Program-made: the position numbers and the translations under genes
Shown: in pieces, positions 12,316-25,116 of the stretch
Position numbering within the stretch: the stretch's first letter is position 1
Layout of the letters: each line of letters starts with the position of its first letter
Notes under the pieces: model-generated
Seen by the model: only the letters and a program-made list of their open reading frames with translations
What the model was told of the DNA's origin: nothing
The model's database searches: none
DNA from: Cryptomeria japonica
Lineage: Eukaryota > Streptophyta > Pinopsida > Cupressales > Cupressaceae
Length of the DNA: 64,000 bases
NCBI RefSeq assembly: GCF_030272615.1
Contig: NC_081414.1
Span: forward strand, 307,120,164 to 307,184,163
Direction: 5' to 3'

Positions 12316-13230
12316 GAGACTCACTTTTTTCAACAACCCTGAATGTCTGATGTAGGAGCAACCTCGGTTCATAGATATCTTGCATCAACCAAAAATATTT
12401 CCTTTTTGTTTTGCTTTCTATTTGTAGTTTCAACATTTCTTTCTATGTGTCTCGAATTTGGCTCAACAGAACCTATGGAGTTGGACTTTACTCGAAGACT
12501 TGATCATCTTCCTTATTCCCAAACCTTGGAGCATTTAGATCATTTTCCAGCAACTTATTGCTACTGGATTCCAAGATGGTTTCCTATTGTCAATTGATTG
12601 TTTCTTGTTACTGGTTGCCTGGATCTATTTGCATTGGTGATCTACCAGATCCCTTCTGTAGCTTGAGGAGTCTTGAGCATTGATTTTGATGTTACTTGGA
12701 ATGTGGTTGACCTTTTCCCATGATCTACACTTCAACCTTTGGATTTTCTGGAGGAACTTCTTTGGTGGAGGCTAACCTTGTTGGTTTTGCACGTTAGGTT
12801 TTGTTCTTCTAGTTTTGATCCCTTTTTGGGCTGAGCGGATCCTCTTGGATCGTATAAATCATTTTAATAGAGAATTGGAATGTAACCAAGAAGTTAAACT
12901 AAGCATAGAAGATAGATCTTGAGATTTGAGGTACTGAGTGTGACCTTATTTTGTACTTCGAGCATGTTTTAGCAGGCCTATGAGCTGATTTCTATAACCC
13001 TGTTGTTACCGGTTGGTTGTAATAAGTTTTCATTTTATAATTCAATTTGTTATGCTTTGCCTCTATCATGTCCCTGTGTTTCCGTTGTGTTTACTCTTGT
13101 TGAGCAGTCTGGATTGATCTATTTGAGGTCCCTCCCAACCAATGACTGCTTCAATTACCCTCTTTGTTTGAGCTTTGGTTATTTTCATTTGAAATGGAAA
13201 ATGTTTTCAATAATTAAATTTGTTTGAAAT
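12316..13230 (+). repeat. Probable Gypsy-A 3' untranslated region and 3' LTR
   Basis: This follows the chromodomain stop directly. A TG-starting candidate (tgatgtaggagcaac) lies at 12349, but no clear polypurine tract precedes it. The 5' LTR is outside the window, so the LTR cannot be confirmed and its right end is a guess. The open frames here look fortuitous. Confidence 0.3.
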
Positions 13231-15559
13231 CTAGAAAAGGTTTTAATTTTTGGTTAGGAATGTTAAATTTTTAAGTTGAAATGCTATCATTTTCCTTGTG
13301 TATTTTGGGGTTCTGTTTAGGGTTTCAAGTCCTTTTTTTATTATTATTCTTGGAATCAAATTTAAGGGTGTTAAGGAAGTAAAAAATTCACCTATCAAAT
13401 GGGTCTTTCCTAAATTTTTCTTTCAGGGCCTAATCGATGCTCGATTCTGAGTCCTGAGTTGGCCTTTTTCAACTGTGCAGTTTTAGGATCAATTGTACAG
13501 TTACAGTCATCAAATGTGCAATGATAAGTTTCAAATGCATATAAATAAGTGTCAAATGTGAAAAAATAAGTTCTAAATGCATATAAATTAGTGTTGTATG
13601 TGGAAGTTTGCAGTTTGGGTCCTATTTGGCCCTATTTGACTAGTTAGGGTTCCTCGATGATTTTTAAAGGCTTAGGTTGAGTTTGTACCTTATTGATCAT
13701 GTGTTTGGGGGTATAAATAATTTTTATTTGATGGATTCATGCTTATATATTATTTTATATTCCTAGATATGAAATAATCAATTTTCTGTTGCATTTATAA
13801 TGGGTTTCATTGATTAATCTTGATGGATAAGGTCTAGGAAGGCCTATGTGTTTGATTATGATTCATTTTTTTGATTATGAATTCAGGTATCACATTTTTG
13901 AGATATCTATGTTATTGATGCTTATAATTCCTTGGATTGAACCATAGGGTAGAGGTGTATGAGTGCAATTTAGGGAGAGTAGCTCCTAATGGGGGTTGGG
14001 ACCTTAAAGAGGCTGCTAGGATAACCCATTGTGAGTTTCTTAATCAAGTGATAATTTAATAAATGAGCTAAATAGACAAAAATAACAAGATAATTTTGTA
14101 CCCCACCAATTCCCTTGAGTGCTTTTACAAACTAAGGATGTGATTGGGAATGCTTGGCCATCCACAGGGTGTTGATCTAGCATGATCGAACATACTTATC
14201 ATCATGAAGGGATTATTTGGTTCCACATGAGTTGTCAAATGGGGTCGGGATCTAGAGAGGCTACCAGGATAATCCATGTTGAGGCTATGTGATGACAGTC
14301 TTTCCTACTTTTAACCTAGAACCCTATCCTAAGTGATTGAGTATATAAGCCTCTAGTGGGACCTTGTTATGTATCTTATCCATCCTTGTGTATTACTTAT
14401 GTTTAATTGGTATTGGTGTTGTGTTCGTGAGTTGGCCTAGTTTTCTTTTGTGTGTGGGGTGTTGTGTCTATCTCCTAAGCATGATGGGGTGGATCTAATG
14501 TTTTCACATGGTTAGGTAGTTGTTTCCAACCCCCATTAGGGACCGGTGGACTTGTTTGTATGCTTTGGGTGGATCTTGTCATCTACTTTCTCATACCTCT
14601 TTATTCAGGATGTAGATTATTCAATTATTGTATTAGCATATATAATGTATCATTATGAAGCAATGTAATTTTAATTATTGATATTATATTTTGGACTCTG
14701 CATGGAGGATGATGTAAATGGGATTAAGGTAATTTATATTCATGTAATCCTAGTTTAGAGTTTAAGTGGTTTGGTGTTGGTACTAACTACTCTTATATGG
14801 ATGCATGATTTATCATATATTATGTAAAAAGGTTATCATAGGAACATTTGGTTTGGTGTTTATAGTGAACCTAGTAATAGTTGTAGTTGTTCATTTGTTA
14901 TGTAATGTTATCATTATCTTAGTCATAATTTATTTATCTTATATCTTATTTAGGAGTGTTTCATAGTAGCAATCTTAGGGAATTCGTAGGAGGACATAGT
15001 TTCTATGTATGTTTATCATCCGCTTGTGCATTTGTTATGGTAATTATATGATGAGTATAAAAACATTATTGCTATGTTATCTCAGTTAGTTAGTCCTCTT
15101 GGGTTCCTTAGAGGTGCATTACATATGTCTTTATAGATCTCTAGTCTTCTAAAAAGGTAATTAAAGTTGGAAAATACCTTTCTTTGGAAGAATCTATAGA
15201 CTTAAGAAAAAAATATTTCTTGATGGTGCAAGATGGTGCCTAGAGGTATGGGTCAATAAAAAAATAACATAAGACACTTCAAAGTCATGACTTAAAAGTG
15301 GTTAACTAGTTATAGAAATTCATTAACAAATTAGAATGCTAGAGGCTTAGGGTTTAAGGGTGTTTGCTAAGATTTTAAGGGTTTCATACACATGCTTTTG
15401 TGAAAAGGTAAAAAGGACTAGAGAGCAAGGAAATTTTGTAGGGTTCTCCTAAAAATCTATATTGACTAGAATAAGGTTCCCAAGAAAGAGTGAAAAATGA
15501 AGCAAAAAGATTAAATATTAGAAAAACCAATGATTCCTCAAACTAATTTTCATGCATAT
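13231..15559. other. AT-rich non-coding stretch, probably old LTR debris
   Basis: I see no coding sequence. There is a short degenerate repeat at 13520-13605 and two similar passages at about 13966-14040 and 14230-14300 (each has gggtt/cgggaycttaga followed by gaggctryyaggataaycc). They resemble repeats inside gypsy LTRs but I cannot assign them. The part near 15300-15560 may be gag remains of Copia-O. Confidence 0.35.
13520..13605. repeat. Short degenerate tandem repeat (~20 bp unit)
   Basis: Four units in a row of the form taagtttcaaatgcatataaa, with substitutions, lie in an otherwise unassigned AT-rich region. Confidence 0.5.
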
Positions 15560-15977
15560 AGTAAAATAAATTCAAGGATCATTGATAGTGGTTATTCTAG
15601 TAACATTATTAGAGACAAATAAGTTCATCAATTTGAAGAATTAGAATAGTATTAAATGAAGCCAAAAATTACTTGCCATATATATTAGAGAAAAGTAATT
15701 CATACCACAATCTACAATTTGAATAAAGGATAGATAAGAGTGAATACCACTAAGATACTATGTGAACTAGAAAAGAAAAATCAATATATATAAAATAGGT
15801 CAAAAAATTTGAAATAAAATGTTACATCAAAAAAAATGAATATAACCTGGGTAAGTTTGACTCAAGGTTTAATGAAGATATATTCCTAGTTATTCAATAA
15901 TAACTTGGAAGACATACAAACGTTCAACAAAAGATTGAATAAGATTAATGAAAGTGATAATGTGAAAGTTGATGACT
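15560..15977 (+). pseudogene. Copia-O left fragment (protease, then end of integrase)
   Basis: The frame near 15575 reads RIIDSGYSSNI, the copia protease active site, then decays. From about 15850 it reads LGKFDSRF and later FNKRLNKINES, the characteristic end of copia integrase and the linker after it. About 900 bp of integrase core expected between them is missing, so this element had lost integrase. The fragment stops where Copia-2's LTR begins and resumes at 23135. The two sides join in frame through VKVDDLHYDLTLEEEE. Confidence 0.7.
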
Positions 15978-17235
15978 TGTTGGAAATTTGGAGGAATTGA
16001 TTATGTGTTGCATTGATGTTTTGTCATTGATAGCAACACCAACTATTTTTGTTGTTTACTGGTTCCTGGTTGGTTCTGGTAGAGTGGTTGGATTATGATA
16101 TTGATCTGGTATGCTCCGGTATGCTTTCCTTTGTGGAATTGTTTTGGATCTATCATTCATTCTATTCAAATATGTATCATGATAGGTTGGTTTTGGATTT
16201 GATGACTTAGACATTATGATTTGTTCTAGTAAGCCTTCTGGTTACCGGTAAGGGTTTTACCGGTAGAGCTTTGTTGAAGATCTTTTGATGCACATGATAA
16301 ATGGTGTTGGTGTGGCTTCTAGATGGTTCTCAAGATGCTGTTGGTTATCTTTTTCATGTTCTAGTTCATGGGTGGTGTTGGATTTGGTTTATGGTGACCT
16401 ATTTTGGGTCTGATGTTATCTAGGTTATGGACCAGTTTATGTAACGTGTTGGAGGATGTTCTTGATGCATTATTGGCAGGATTTAATGATTGGTTTGCAT
16501 TATTTTCGACCTAATCTGACTTGGTTGATCACTGGATTGTGGGTTTATGTTATGAACTTATTCTATTATCTTTTAGGTGGCCGACCTAATTGTTTAGGCC
16601 TCGGGTTGGTATAAATATGATGTAAGATCTCTTTGTAGATCATGGAATGGTATAGGTAAAGGTTATGGGATTATGTGTGTGTGAATAATGTTGTAATCAT
16701 ATGTAGAAGGTTTGGTTGATCATAGGTGATCAAATTGGGTTTGTTTAAGACCTCTGGTATTGAGTTTAACTAGAATTGTACTCAGGCATAGGAGATGCTA
16801 TCTTTGCAGTTCAATTTTCATTCCGAATTATAGTCTGGATTTATTTTTGTAGTCAGTGAGGCTCCTTTTTGTGATGAGCAACACGCTCTAGGCTATTGGC
16901 CTTCTTGCATTTGTAGGCCCCTCATATTGTAATCACATACTTACTGCAAAAGTATTATCTAACTGTGGGTAGGCTTCCCACAGTGGTTTTTCCCTTTATC
17001 GGGTTTTGCACGTACAAATCTTGGTGTCATGTGTTATGGACGGATGGTAATTGTTCTGTGATTTATGTTTGTGTTTAAATTCTATATCAATAATTCGGGT
17101 ATTTGGTTTATGCATTTCAGTATTGAGTTTATGTGTTCCGGTAATAAGATTTTGAATGCTTAAAGTTCTATAATCTGGTGACAACTGATTCAGGCCCCCC
17201 TCTTAGTTGTCCTCTGGTTATCTGAGTTGTCTACA
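15978..17235 (+). repeat. Copia-2 5' LTR
   Basis: It begins tgttggaaatttgg and ends gttgtctaca, just before the primer site. A TATA box tataaatat lies at 16610-16618, which places transcription start about 30 bp downstream. The ctgattcaggccccc U5 motif lies near 17185. Confidence 0.9.
16610..16618 (+). promoter_or_regulatory. Copia-2 LTR TATA box
   Basis: The sequence tataaatat is conserved at the same place in the 3' LTR (22498-22506) and is the best core-promoter match in the LTR. Confidence 0.6.
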
Positions 17236-17237
17236 AT

Positions 17238-17249
17238 TGATATCAGAGC
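17238..17249 (+). other. Copia-2 primer-binding site
   Basis: The sequence tgatatcagagc differs by one base from the canonical tggtatcagagc complementary to initiator-Met tRNA. It starts three bases after the LTR. Confidence 0.88.
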
Positions 17250-17291
17250 TTGGTCCTCTCTATAGAAACTTAACCACTTGACGAAGATCCT

Positions 17292-20200
17292 ATGGCATCT
17301 AACAATTCAAGTTCATCATGTTCATTTGCTATTATTTTCCAGAGAGAAATTCCTAGGTTTGATGGAGCAAATTACAGAGGATGGAAGATTTGGATGGAGA
17401 CTCATCTGAGATGTCTTAGAAAGGAGATTTGGGAGATCACTAAGGATGGTTGTACACCTCATAATCTAGCATCTAGAAATCCTCCTCTAGTAGGCTTGGA
17501 TGAGGACATTGAAAATGATTGTAGAGCTAGAGAAGCCCTTTTGTGTGCACTTTTTGATCAGCAAATTATGGGACTAACCGACAAATTGTAGAATCTAAAT
17601 GAAGGTGACCCTACTGTTAAAATTGCTAAACTTGATGGTTAGCAGGTGAGGTATGAGAACCTAAAGATGGAAGAATATGAAAGGATTACTACTTTTATGG
17701 AGAGAGTTAATGAGATTATTCTGGGAATTCAATGTTGTGGTGGATCTCTGAGCGAAGATGAAATAGTTTCTAAAGTACTGAGAGATTTTCCACCGGCTTA
17801 TAAGATGAAGGTTACTGCAATTAATGAGTTCAGAACTATGGAAAACACCTCTATTAATAGGGATACCTTGGTTGGGACGTTATCCTCTTTTGAGCTTAAG
17901 GAATTTGGACCTTCTAGAGCTGTAAAATCTGAACCTGCTTTTCATGCATCTACATCATCTACCAAAAAGAGTGATTGGAAAGCTTTATATGTGAAGGAAC
18001 TAGAGGATATGAAGAAAGAAGATGAAGAGTTTGAGCAAATTGAAGCCTTATTCTCTAGAAGAGTACCTAAAGGACCGAAAGGAAGTAAGTATGAAGGAAA
18101 ATCACCTTTTAAATGCTTTGCATGCAATAAGATAGGTTGTTTTGCATCTAGATGTCCTGAAAGGAATTCAAGATTTGAAGAAAGAGCTAGAAGATCTTTT
18201 AGGCCTAACCATGATTATCAGAACAAGCATAAGTATGGGAGAAACAAATAAAAATCATGCTACTATGTAGATGAGGAAGGTGTGACTGATTCTAATGATG
18301 AATCGACACAAGATTTAGCTAGTGGATCTGGCAATGGAAAGGACTGGGTATTTTTGGCTATCAAGGAAGATGATCTGGTACCTAAAGATAAGGCCCTTTT
18401 TGCTAAAATTGAAGACAAGGATGAATGGGTAATTGATAGTGGATATTCACATCATATGACTGGAGATAAAAGGAAGTTCTTATCTATGCAAGAATTTGAT
18501 GGTGGTCTGGTTAGATTTGGAGATCACAAAGAATGCATAATCAAGGGAAGAGGAACAATATCATTGGATGGTAAGAATAATGTTGATAATGTTTATTATG
18601 TTGAAGGTTTAAGGCATAATCATTTGAGTGTAGGAAAGTTGGTGGATAGGGGATTTCAGTTACAGTTCAAGGATGGAAAATGCATGATTATCAACAAATC
18701 TAGATTGGAGATTGCAACCGGTACATAGACTAAAGGTAATATCTTTCATTTGAACTCTGGTGAGAAGACATGTTTTATTGCATAAATTGATGAGAGTTGA
18801 CTATGGCATAAGAGGTTGTGTCATGTGAATTTTGATTGCATTGTGAAGATTAGTTCTACTAAGGCAATTAGAGATATACCTAATATTGTAAAGCCCTAGA
18901 ATCCAGTATGTAAGGAATGTCAAATGGGAAAACAAGTTAGAACTTCTTTTAAGAGTATACAAGACAAATCTAATGATGTTCTTGATCTTATTCATACTGA
19001 TTTGTGTAAACCTGCTAAAATCAAAAGTTTTCAGGATGATAGATATTTCATGCTAATCATTGATGACTATTCAAGAATGATGTGGGTTACTTTTCTAAGG
19101 GAGAAGTCTGAAATATTTGAAAAGTTTAAAATCTTTAAAGCTAAATTTGATCCAGAGATGGGATTGAAGATTAAATGTTTAAGGTCAGACCAGGGTGGAG
19201 AATTCACATCTGGTGAATTTAATAGTTATAGTGAGAAGAATGGGATAAGGAGACAGTTGTCTGCACCCCAGACACCTCAGCAGAATGGAGTTGTGGAAAG
19301 GAAGAACAGAACTATCTTAGATGCAGACAGAACTATGATGATGGAAGCTAATCTACCTCATTTCTACTGGAGAGAATTTGTAAGCATGGTGATATACACA
19401 TTCAATAGAGTTCATATCAAAGGAGATACTGATAAGAAACCTTATGAGTTATGTTTTGGTCATATACCAACAGTTAAGTATTTCAGAATCTTTGGTAGTA
19501 AATGCTATATCAAAAGAGATGATTCCATTGGAAAGTTTGATCCTAGATGTGATGAAGGAATGTTTCTTGGTTATTCTAATGAAAGCAAAGGATATAGATG
19601 TTATAACAAAAGATTGCAGAGAATTATGGAGAGCACTAATGTCAAGGTGGATGAACATAACAGAAGTCAAATCAGAACTTATGAGAGAGAACCAGTAGTG
19701 GAAATGATCATAATTGAACTGGTAGCACCTACACCACAACAGAATGTTGAACCAATTACTCTGATATTATCAGAAAATTCAACAGTAATTGAAGATCAGG
19801 ATAGAGGAAAAAAAATCCGAAGACTCCTAGGTGTGTAAGGTTGAATCATTCAGAAGATCAGATCATTGGAGACAAAAACAAAGGAGTGATGACAAGAATA
19901 AGGTTGGCATGTTATGAGGTATTTTAATTTCTCAAGTTGAACCGACATCAGTAATTGAAGCTTGTAAAGATGAATGTTGGGTGAAAGCTATGGAAGAAGA
20001 ATTAGATCAAATAGAAAAGAATAACACATGGACTTTAGTTCCCCGACCTAAAAATAAGAATGTTATTGGAACTAAATGGGTTTTAAGGAATAAATTGAAT
20101 GAAGATGGACAAGTTGTGAGGAATAAATCTAGATTGGTTTGTAAAGGATGTTCTCAGAAGGAAGGAATTGATTATGGTGAAACCTTTGCACTGATAGCTA

Positions 20201-21473
20201 GGGTTGAAGCTGTGAGATTATTTATTGCTTATGTTGCATATAAGAACTACAAGGTTTATCAGATGGATGTTAAGTGTGCATTTCTAAATGGAGATCTTGA
20301 AGAGGAAGTTTATATTGAGCAACCTGATGGATTTTCACTTTCAGATGACAAAAACATGGTTTGTAGGTTAAAGAAAACTTTATATGGATTGAAAAAAGCC
20401 TCTAGAGCTTGGTATGCAAGACTGGATAAATGTATTTTGAAGCTTGATTTCACTAAAGGTAATGCTAATAGTAATTTATATTATAAGATCACTGATGATG
20501 ATATATTGATTATTTAAGTCTTTGTGGATGATATAATTTTTGGAGGTGAAGATAAGTTGTGTATGGAATTCTCTAACAATATGAAGAATGAATTTGAGAT
20601 GTCTATGATTGGGGAGATGAATTTTTTCTTAGGTTTGCAGATTACTCAAACTGATAAAGGTATTTTCATCTGTCAACCTAAGTATGCTAGGGGTTTGTTG
20701 AATAAATTTGGTATGGAAAATTCTAAATCGGTTGGTACTCTGATGGTTACAAGTGAGAAATAGACAAAGAATGATGCATCTGCACCAGTAAATCCTACAA
20801 GGTACAAGTCTATAATTGGAGGTTTGTTATATCTGACTTAGACTAGACCAGATATAATGAATGCATTTTGTATTGTATCAAGATATCAGAGTGATCCTAT
20901 AGAAAATCATAAGAGTGCGGTGAAAAGGATTTTCGAGTACTTGCAAGGAACAACTGAATATGGTTTGTGGTATCCTAAAAATTATGAGTTTACATTATGT
21001 GCATATACAGATGCAGATTGGGCTGGAGATGTTGATGATCGAAAGAGCACATCTGGTGGAGCTTTCTTTCTTGAAAAGAAACTTGTTTCATGGATTAGGA
21101 AAAAGCAGTCATGTACCTCTTTATCTACTGTTGAAGCTGAGTATGTTCTTCCTGCTACTAACTGTACACAAGTTCTATGGATGAAGTAAATGTTAAAGGA
21201 TATAAGGTGGATTGTAATGAATTGGTAGTTATTCACTGTGATAACTTTGTTGCTATTTATATATCAAAGAATCTAATATTTCATTCTAAAACAAAGCACA
21301 TATCTATCAATTATAACTATTTGAAGGAGAAGGTGGAAGCAAATGAAGTCAGACTAGTTTATGTGAACACTAAAGAGCACAATGTAGGCATCTTCACTAA
21401 CCCTTTGCCTAAGGAGTCATTTAAGTACTTCAGAGACATATTGGGGATTTATGCCCCTCCGGTAGAGAATTGA
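17292..21473 (+). pseudogene. Copia-2 gag-pol polyprotein
   Basis: The start MASNNSSSSCSF lies 42 bp after the primer site. Gag has a DGANYRGWKIWMETHL motif and a knuckle CFACNKIGCFASRC near 18114 in which the His is replaced by Cys. Protease reads VIDSGYSHHMTGDK (about 18429). Integrase has a HH region near 18805, then DLIHTDLC, DYSRMMWVTF, RSDQGGEF and PQQNGVVERKNR. RT runs from about 19981 with FVDD at 20521-20532, and RNase H carries YTDADWAGD and EAEY. It is broken by about ten stops, a frameshift in an A8 run near 19811, another near 19920 and a one-base loss near 21203. It ends IYAPPVEN. Confidence 0.92.
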
Positions 21474-21866
21474 GTGATGTTGATTGGCATCTGTCGGGTA
21501 TGCATTATCAGAGCTATTACTCATTCTGGATTGATGTGGTGGTGCTACTACTCAAGGGGAGTTGTCAGCTATAAGAGTCGGAGGATTTATGATTTTTTTT
21601 TTATATTCATGTCAGACTTTTGGCATTGATGTCAAAGGGGGAGAGATATATGTGAAAATAGAGCCTAACAGAATATCAGTCAAAGAGGGAGAGATCAAAT
21701 CTTAACAAAGATATATTCATTAGGGGAGTTTGGTTCAGAGCTTCATTGCTATATCATTTTGTGGGAGATTGTTGGTTGTCTTCCATAGGGGGAGACTTGT
21801 TTGATATTTCTTGGCACTTGGATGTTTTTCACATCTAGTGTTGCCATAAATGCCAAAGGGGGATAT
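21474..21866 (+). other. Copia-2 3' untranslated region with repeated polypurine tracts
   Basis: Non-coding. Tracts of the form aaagggggagaga occur at about 21634-21646, 21682-21696 (aaagagggagagatc) and 21786-21796. The functional tract aaagggggatat lies at 21855-21866 against the 3' LTR. Repeated tracts before the 3' LTR are a known feature of Sirevirus-type copia elements. Confidence 0.75.
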
Positions 21867-23134
21867 TGTTGGCAATTTGGAGGAATTGATTATGTGTTGC
21901 ATTGATGTTTTTTCATTGATGGCAACACCGATTGTTTTGGTTGTTTATCGGTTTCTGGTTGGTTCTGGTAGAGTGGTTGTATTATGATATTGATCTGGTA
22001 TGCTTTGGTATTCTTTGGTTTGTGGAATTGTTTTGGATCTATCATTCATGTTATTCAGATGTGTATCATGATCAGTTGGTTCAAGATTTGATGACTTAGA
22101 CACTATCATTTGTTCTAGTAAGCCTTCTGGTTACTAGTAAGGGTTCTACTAGTAGAGCTTTATTGAAGATATTTTGATGCACATGATAAGTGGTGTTGGT
22201 GCAACTTCTAGATGGTTCCCAGGTTGTTGTTGGTTATCTTGTTCATGTTCCATTTCATCAGTGGTGTTGGATTTGGTTTATGGTGACCTATTTTGGGTCC
22301 AGTGTTATATAGGTTATGGACTGGTTTATGTAACATGTTGGAGGATGTTCCTGATGCGTTACCGATGGGATTTAATAATTGGTTTACATTTTTTCGGCCT
22401 AATCCAAATTGGTTGATCATTGGATTGTGGTTTTATGTTATGAACTTATTGTATTATCTTTTAGGTGGCCGACCTAATTATTTAGGTCCCAGATTGGTAT
22501 AAATATGATGTAAGATCTCTTTGTAGATCATGGAATGGTATAGGTAAAGGTTATGGGATTTTTTTTGTGCAAATAATGTTGTAATCATATGCAAAAGGTT
22601 TGGTTGATCATAGGTGATCGAATTGGGTTTGTGTAAAAGGTTTAAGACCTCCGGTATTGAGCTTAATCGGAATTGTACTCAGGCATAGGAGATGCTATCT
22701 TTGCAGTTCAATCTTCATTTCGAATTGTAGTCTGGATTTATTTTGTAGTCAATGAGGCTCCTTTTTGTGATGAGTAATGCACTCTAGGATATTGCCCTTC
22801 CTACATGTGTAGGCCCCTCATATTGTAATCACATACTTACTGCAAAAGTATTATCTGATTGTGGGTAGGCTTCCCACCATGGTTTTTCCCTTTACCAAGT
22901 TTTCCACGTACAAATCTTGGTGTCATGTGTTCTGGATGGATGGTAATTGTTCTATGATTTATATTTATGTTTGATTTCTATATTAGTCATTCTGGTATTT
23001 GGTTTATGCATTCTGTTATTGAGTTTATGCATTCCGGTAATAAGGTTTTGAATGCTTAAATTTTTATAATCCGGTGACAACTGATTCACCCCCACCCCAC
23101 TCAGTTGTCATCTGATTATCTGAGTTGTCTAACA
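21867..23134 (+). repeat. Copia-2 3' LTR
   Basis: It begins tgttggcaatttgg and ends tgtctaaca. The TATA box is at 22498-22506, and a C-rich ctgattcaccccc motif lies near 23080-23097. Confidence 0.9.
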
Positions 23135-24190
23135 ATTACATTATGATTTGACATTAGAGGAAGAAGAAAGTGATTCAAATGTGTTATACCACAACAATGA
23201 AGAAGCCATATAAAATGAATTTGGAAGAACATATACAAAAACTATGAAAAGGTATGTTCAAAGAGATCAATCTGAGTGTCAGATTCTTGGAAATAAGGAT
23301 AATGAAATTATAACTAGAATATGGTTAGCCAAAATTAATGAAAAGGTACACTTTTATTTTTTATCTAAAATTAATTATAAAGATTTTATGGAGGACAATA
23401 AAGATGACAATTGGATATATGCAATGGAAGGAGATCTAAATCAAATTGAAAAGAATGATACATTGGAACTTGTTCAAAGATGCAAGGATAAAAATGTAAT
23501 CAACACAAAATGTGTGTTAAAAAACTAATAAATGGTGATGGAAATCTAATTATAAATAAGGCAAGACTAATCTCTAAGTTACATGCTTAAGTGAAAGGTA
23601 TTGATTTTGAGGAAAAGTTTTCTCTAGTACCCAAACTAGAATCAATTACAATATTCTTGGAATTTTCAACATTTAATAATCTCAAAGTATATTAGATGGA
23701 TGTGATGTTAGCATTTGTAAAGGTGGTCATGAAGAATAAGTATAGATTGAAAGGGATTTAGTTATTTGATAATTAGGTGTTTATTTGTGAGTTGAACAAA
23801 GCACTATATAGACTCAAGCAAGCCCCGAAGGATTGATGATCAAGACTGGATAAGAATCTACAACAAGGTTTCAAGAAAGGTATTATTGATAAATGTCTCT
23901 GTATAAAAACTAAATTTGATCTTTAGTTTATTATAGTTCTATATGTTGATTATATTATTTTTGGTGGTAGAAGTGACAAAATTTGTAAAGAAGTTGTTGA
24001 AAAAATGAAAAAAGAGTTTGAGATTTCCATGCTTGGTTAATTTTCATTTGTCCTTGGTTTACAAGTTTCCTACTTAGACAAAGTTATATTCATATCACAA
24101 AATAAGTATATCAAGAAGATATTGAAGAAGTTAAATATGTAGGATTGTAAACTAGGTAGTAAGTAAAGTAAGGATTATGAGTTTGAAAAG
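23135..24190 (+). pseudogene. Copia-O right fragment (linker and RT)
   Basis: This is the continuation of 15560-15977. Recognisable motifs are the linker before RT, MEGDLNQIEKNDTLELVQ (about 23422), the frame through KGIDFEEKFSLVPKLE, ALYRLKQAPKD (about 23800) and the RT active site, which reads YVDY instead of YVDD (about 23942), so this copy's RT would be dead. LGLQV follows. Many stops and shifts mark it as the oldest copia here. It ends where the Copia-M LTR begins, before RNase H. Confidence 0.8.
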
Positions 24191-24195
24191 AAACT

Positions 24196-24849
24196 TGTAG
24201 CCATACATATGACAATTTCCACATACCCAATTGACATTTCAATCAAATAAACACCTAGAATCCACATGCAAAGAATAAAAAACATACTCATAAAAGGTGA
24301 TGCAAGATATAACCTTGTAAAACCCTCACGAAGGAAAAAATCATCCTCCAAAAAAATCTATGACCATGTATTATCAACAATGCAACCATTACAAATACAA
24401 CAATAAAATATTTTGAAACCCCAACCATCAACAAACAATCCATGTGAACAAGCATGTAACCACACATCCCATGCCATATTTCCAACCTGCACAAATGCTA
24501 AACTTGGCTTACACAGACAACTACCCTTGTGGTTGCTTTTATAGACACACGCTCCCACAAAATTGACCATCAAGTAGCATTACAACAAAATCATGTGCTA
24601 AAATCATGGGATAACTACCCCTTTGACCCCACATCTAATATTGGGTACTTTATGAAATTACATTCCCCAATATCAAATAAATATAATATACTATATCCGA
24701 ATGTTATAATACAACTCATCAAGTGGGCTTGAGAATATTCCAAGGAAATATCTACACTTTACACATCCATGTGCAACTCACATAATAAAATAAAATATTA
24801 AAATTATATACATTATTATGCAAGGTGTACAAAACCTATTTTCCTAACA
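24196..24849 (-). repeat. Copia-M LTR (minus strand)
   Basis: On the minus strand it starts TGTTAGGAAAATAGG, directly preceded by a polypurine tract aaaaagtgggagaa (24850-24863 on the plus strand), which fits a 3' LTR. A minus-strand TATA box tctataaaagc lies at 24535-24545. The far end at about 24196 is inferred from the break in Copia-O. No second LTR is in the window, so the element is partial. Confidence 0.55.
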
Positions 24850-25116
24850 TTCTCCCACTTTTTGTATGCATTGCATAAGGGGAATTAAGTAACCATAACA
24901 TGAACAAGTGAACAATCTCTCTAGCCACATATACCATCATGGAATCCAAGTGCTCCATGTGCTCTATCAAGATACCTGCAACAAGAAACAAAGTGACCAC
25001 CATTTCATACATGAATTCTCTCACCCTCCACCATGCCACAACTATTGGACATAGAAAAATATAAGCCATATCTCAACTAATATCCAAACACAAAAACTCA
25101 ATCCAAAGGTATCAAT
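24850..25116 (-). other. Copia-M internal non-coding sequence (right of LTR)
   Basis: AT-rich, no coding sequence seen. It begins with the polypurine tract and ends at the Copia-3 insertion; 30178-30473 appears to be its continuation. Confidence 0.4.
25112..25116. repeat. Left target-site duplication of Copia-3 (tcaat)
   Basis: It pairs with tcaac at 30173-30177, one mismatch. Confidence 0.75.

Larger units (their letters stand above)
15978..23134 (+). mobile_element. Copia-2, full-length Ty1/copia element
   Basis: The element is 7.16 kb with LTRs of 1,258 and 1,268 bp (about 90% identical over the parts compared), TGTTGG...CA ends, an initiator-Met-type primer site, a polypurine tract and a complete but broken polyprotein in the order gag, protease, integrase, RT, RNase H. 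The host reading frame of Copia-O is restored when it is removed. The expected 5-bp duplication is not clean: attac on the right versus cttac expected on the left, with a small deletion. Confidence 0.92.

Noticed and set aside
12343-13227. Open frames possibly encoding small secreted or membrane proteins
   Set aside because: They lie in the presumed LTR of Gypsy-A just after the chromodomain stop, have no motif, and lack support beyond length.
15972-23139. Perfect target-site duplication for Copia-2
   Set aside because: The flanks (tgact or atgac on the left, attac on the right) do not match cleanly; only a decayed duplication with a small deletion can be argued.
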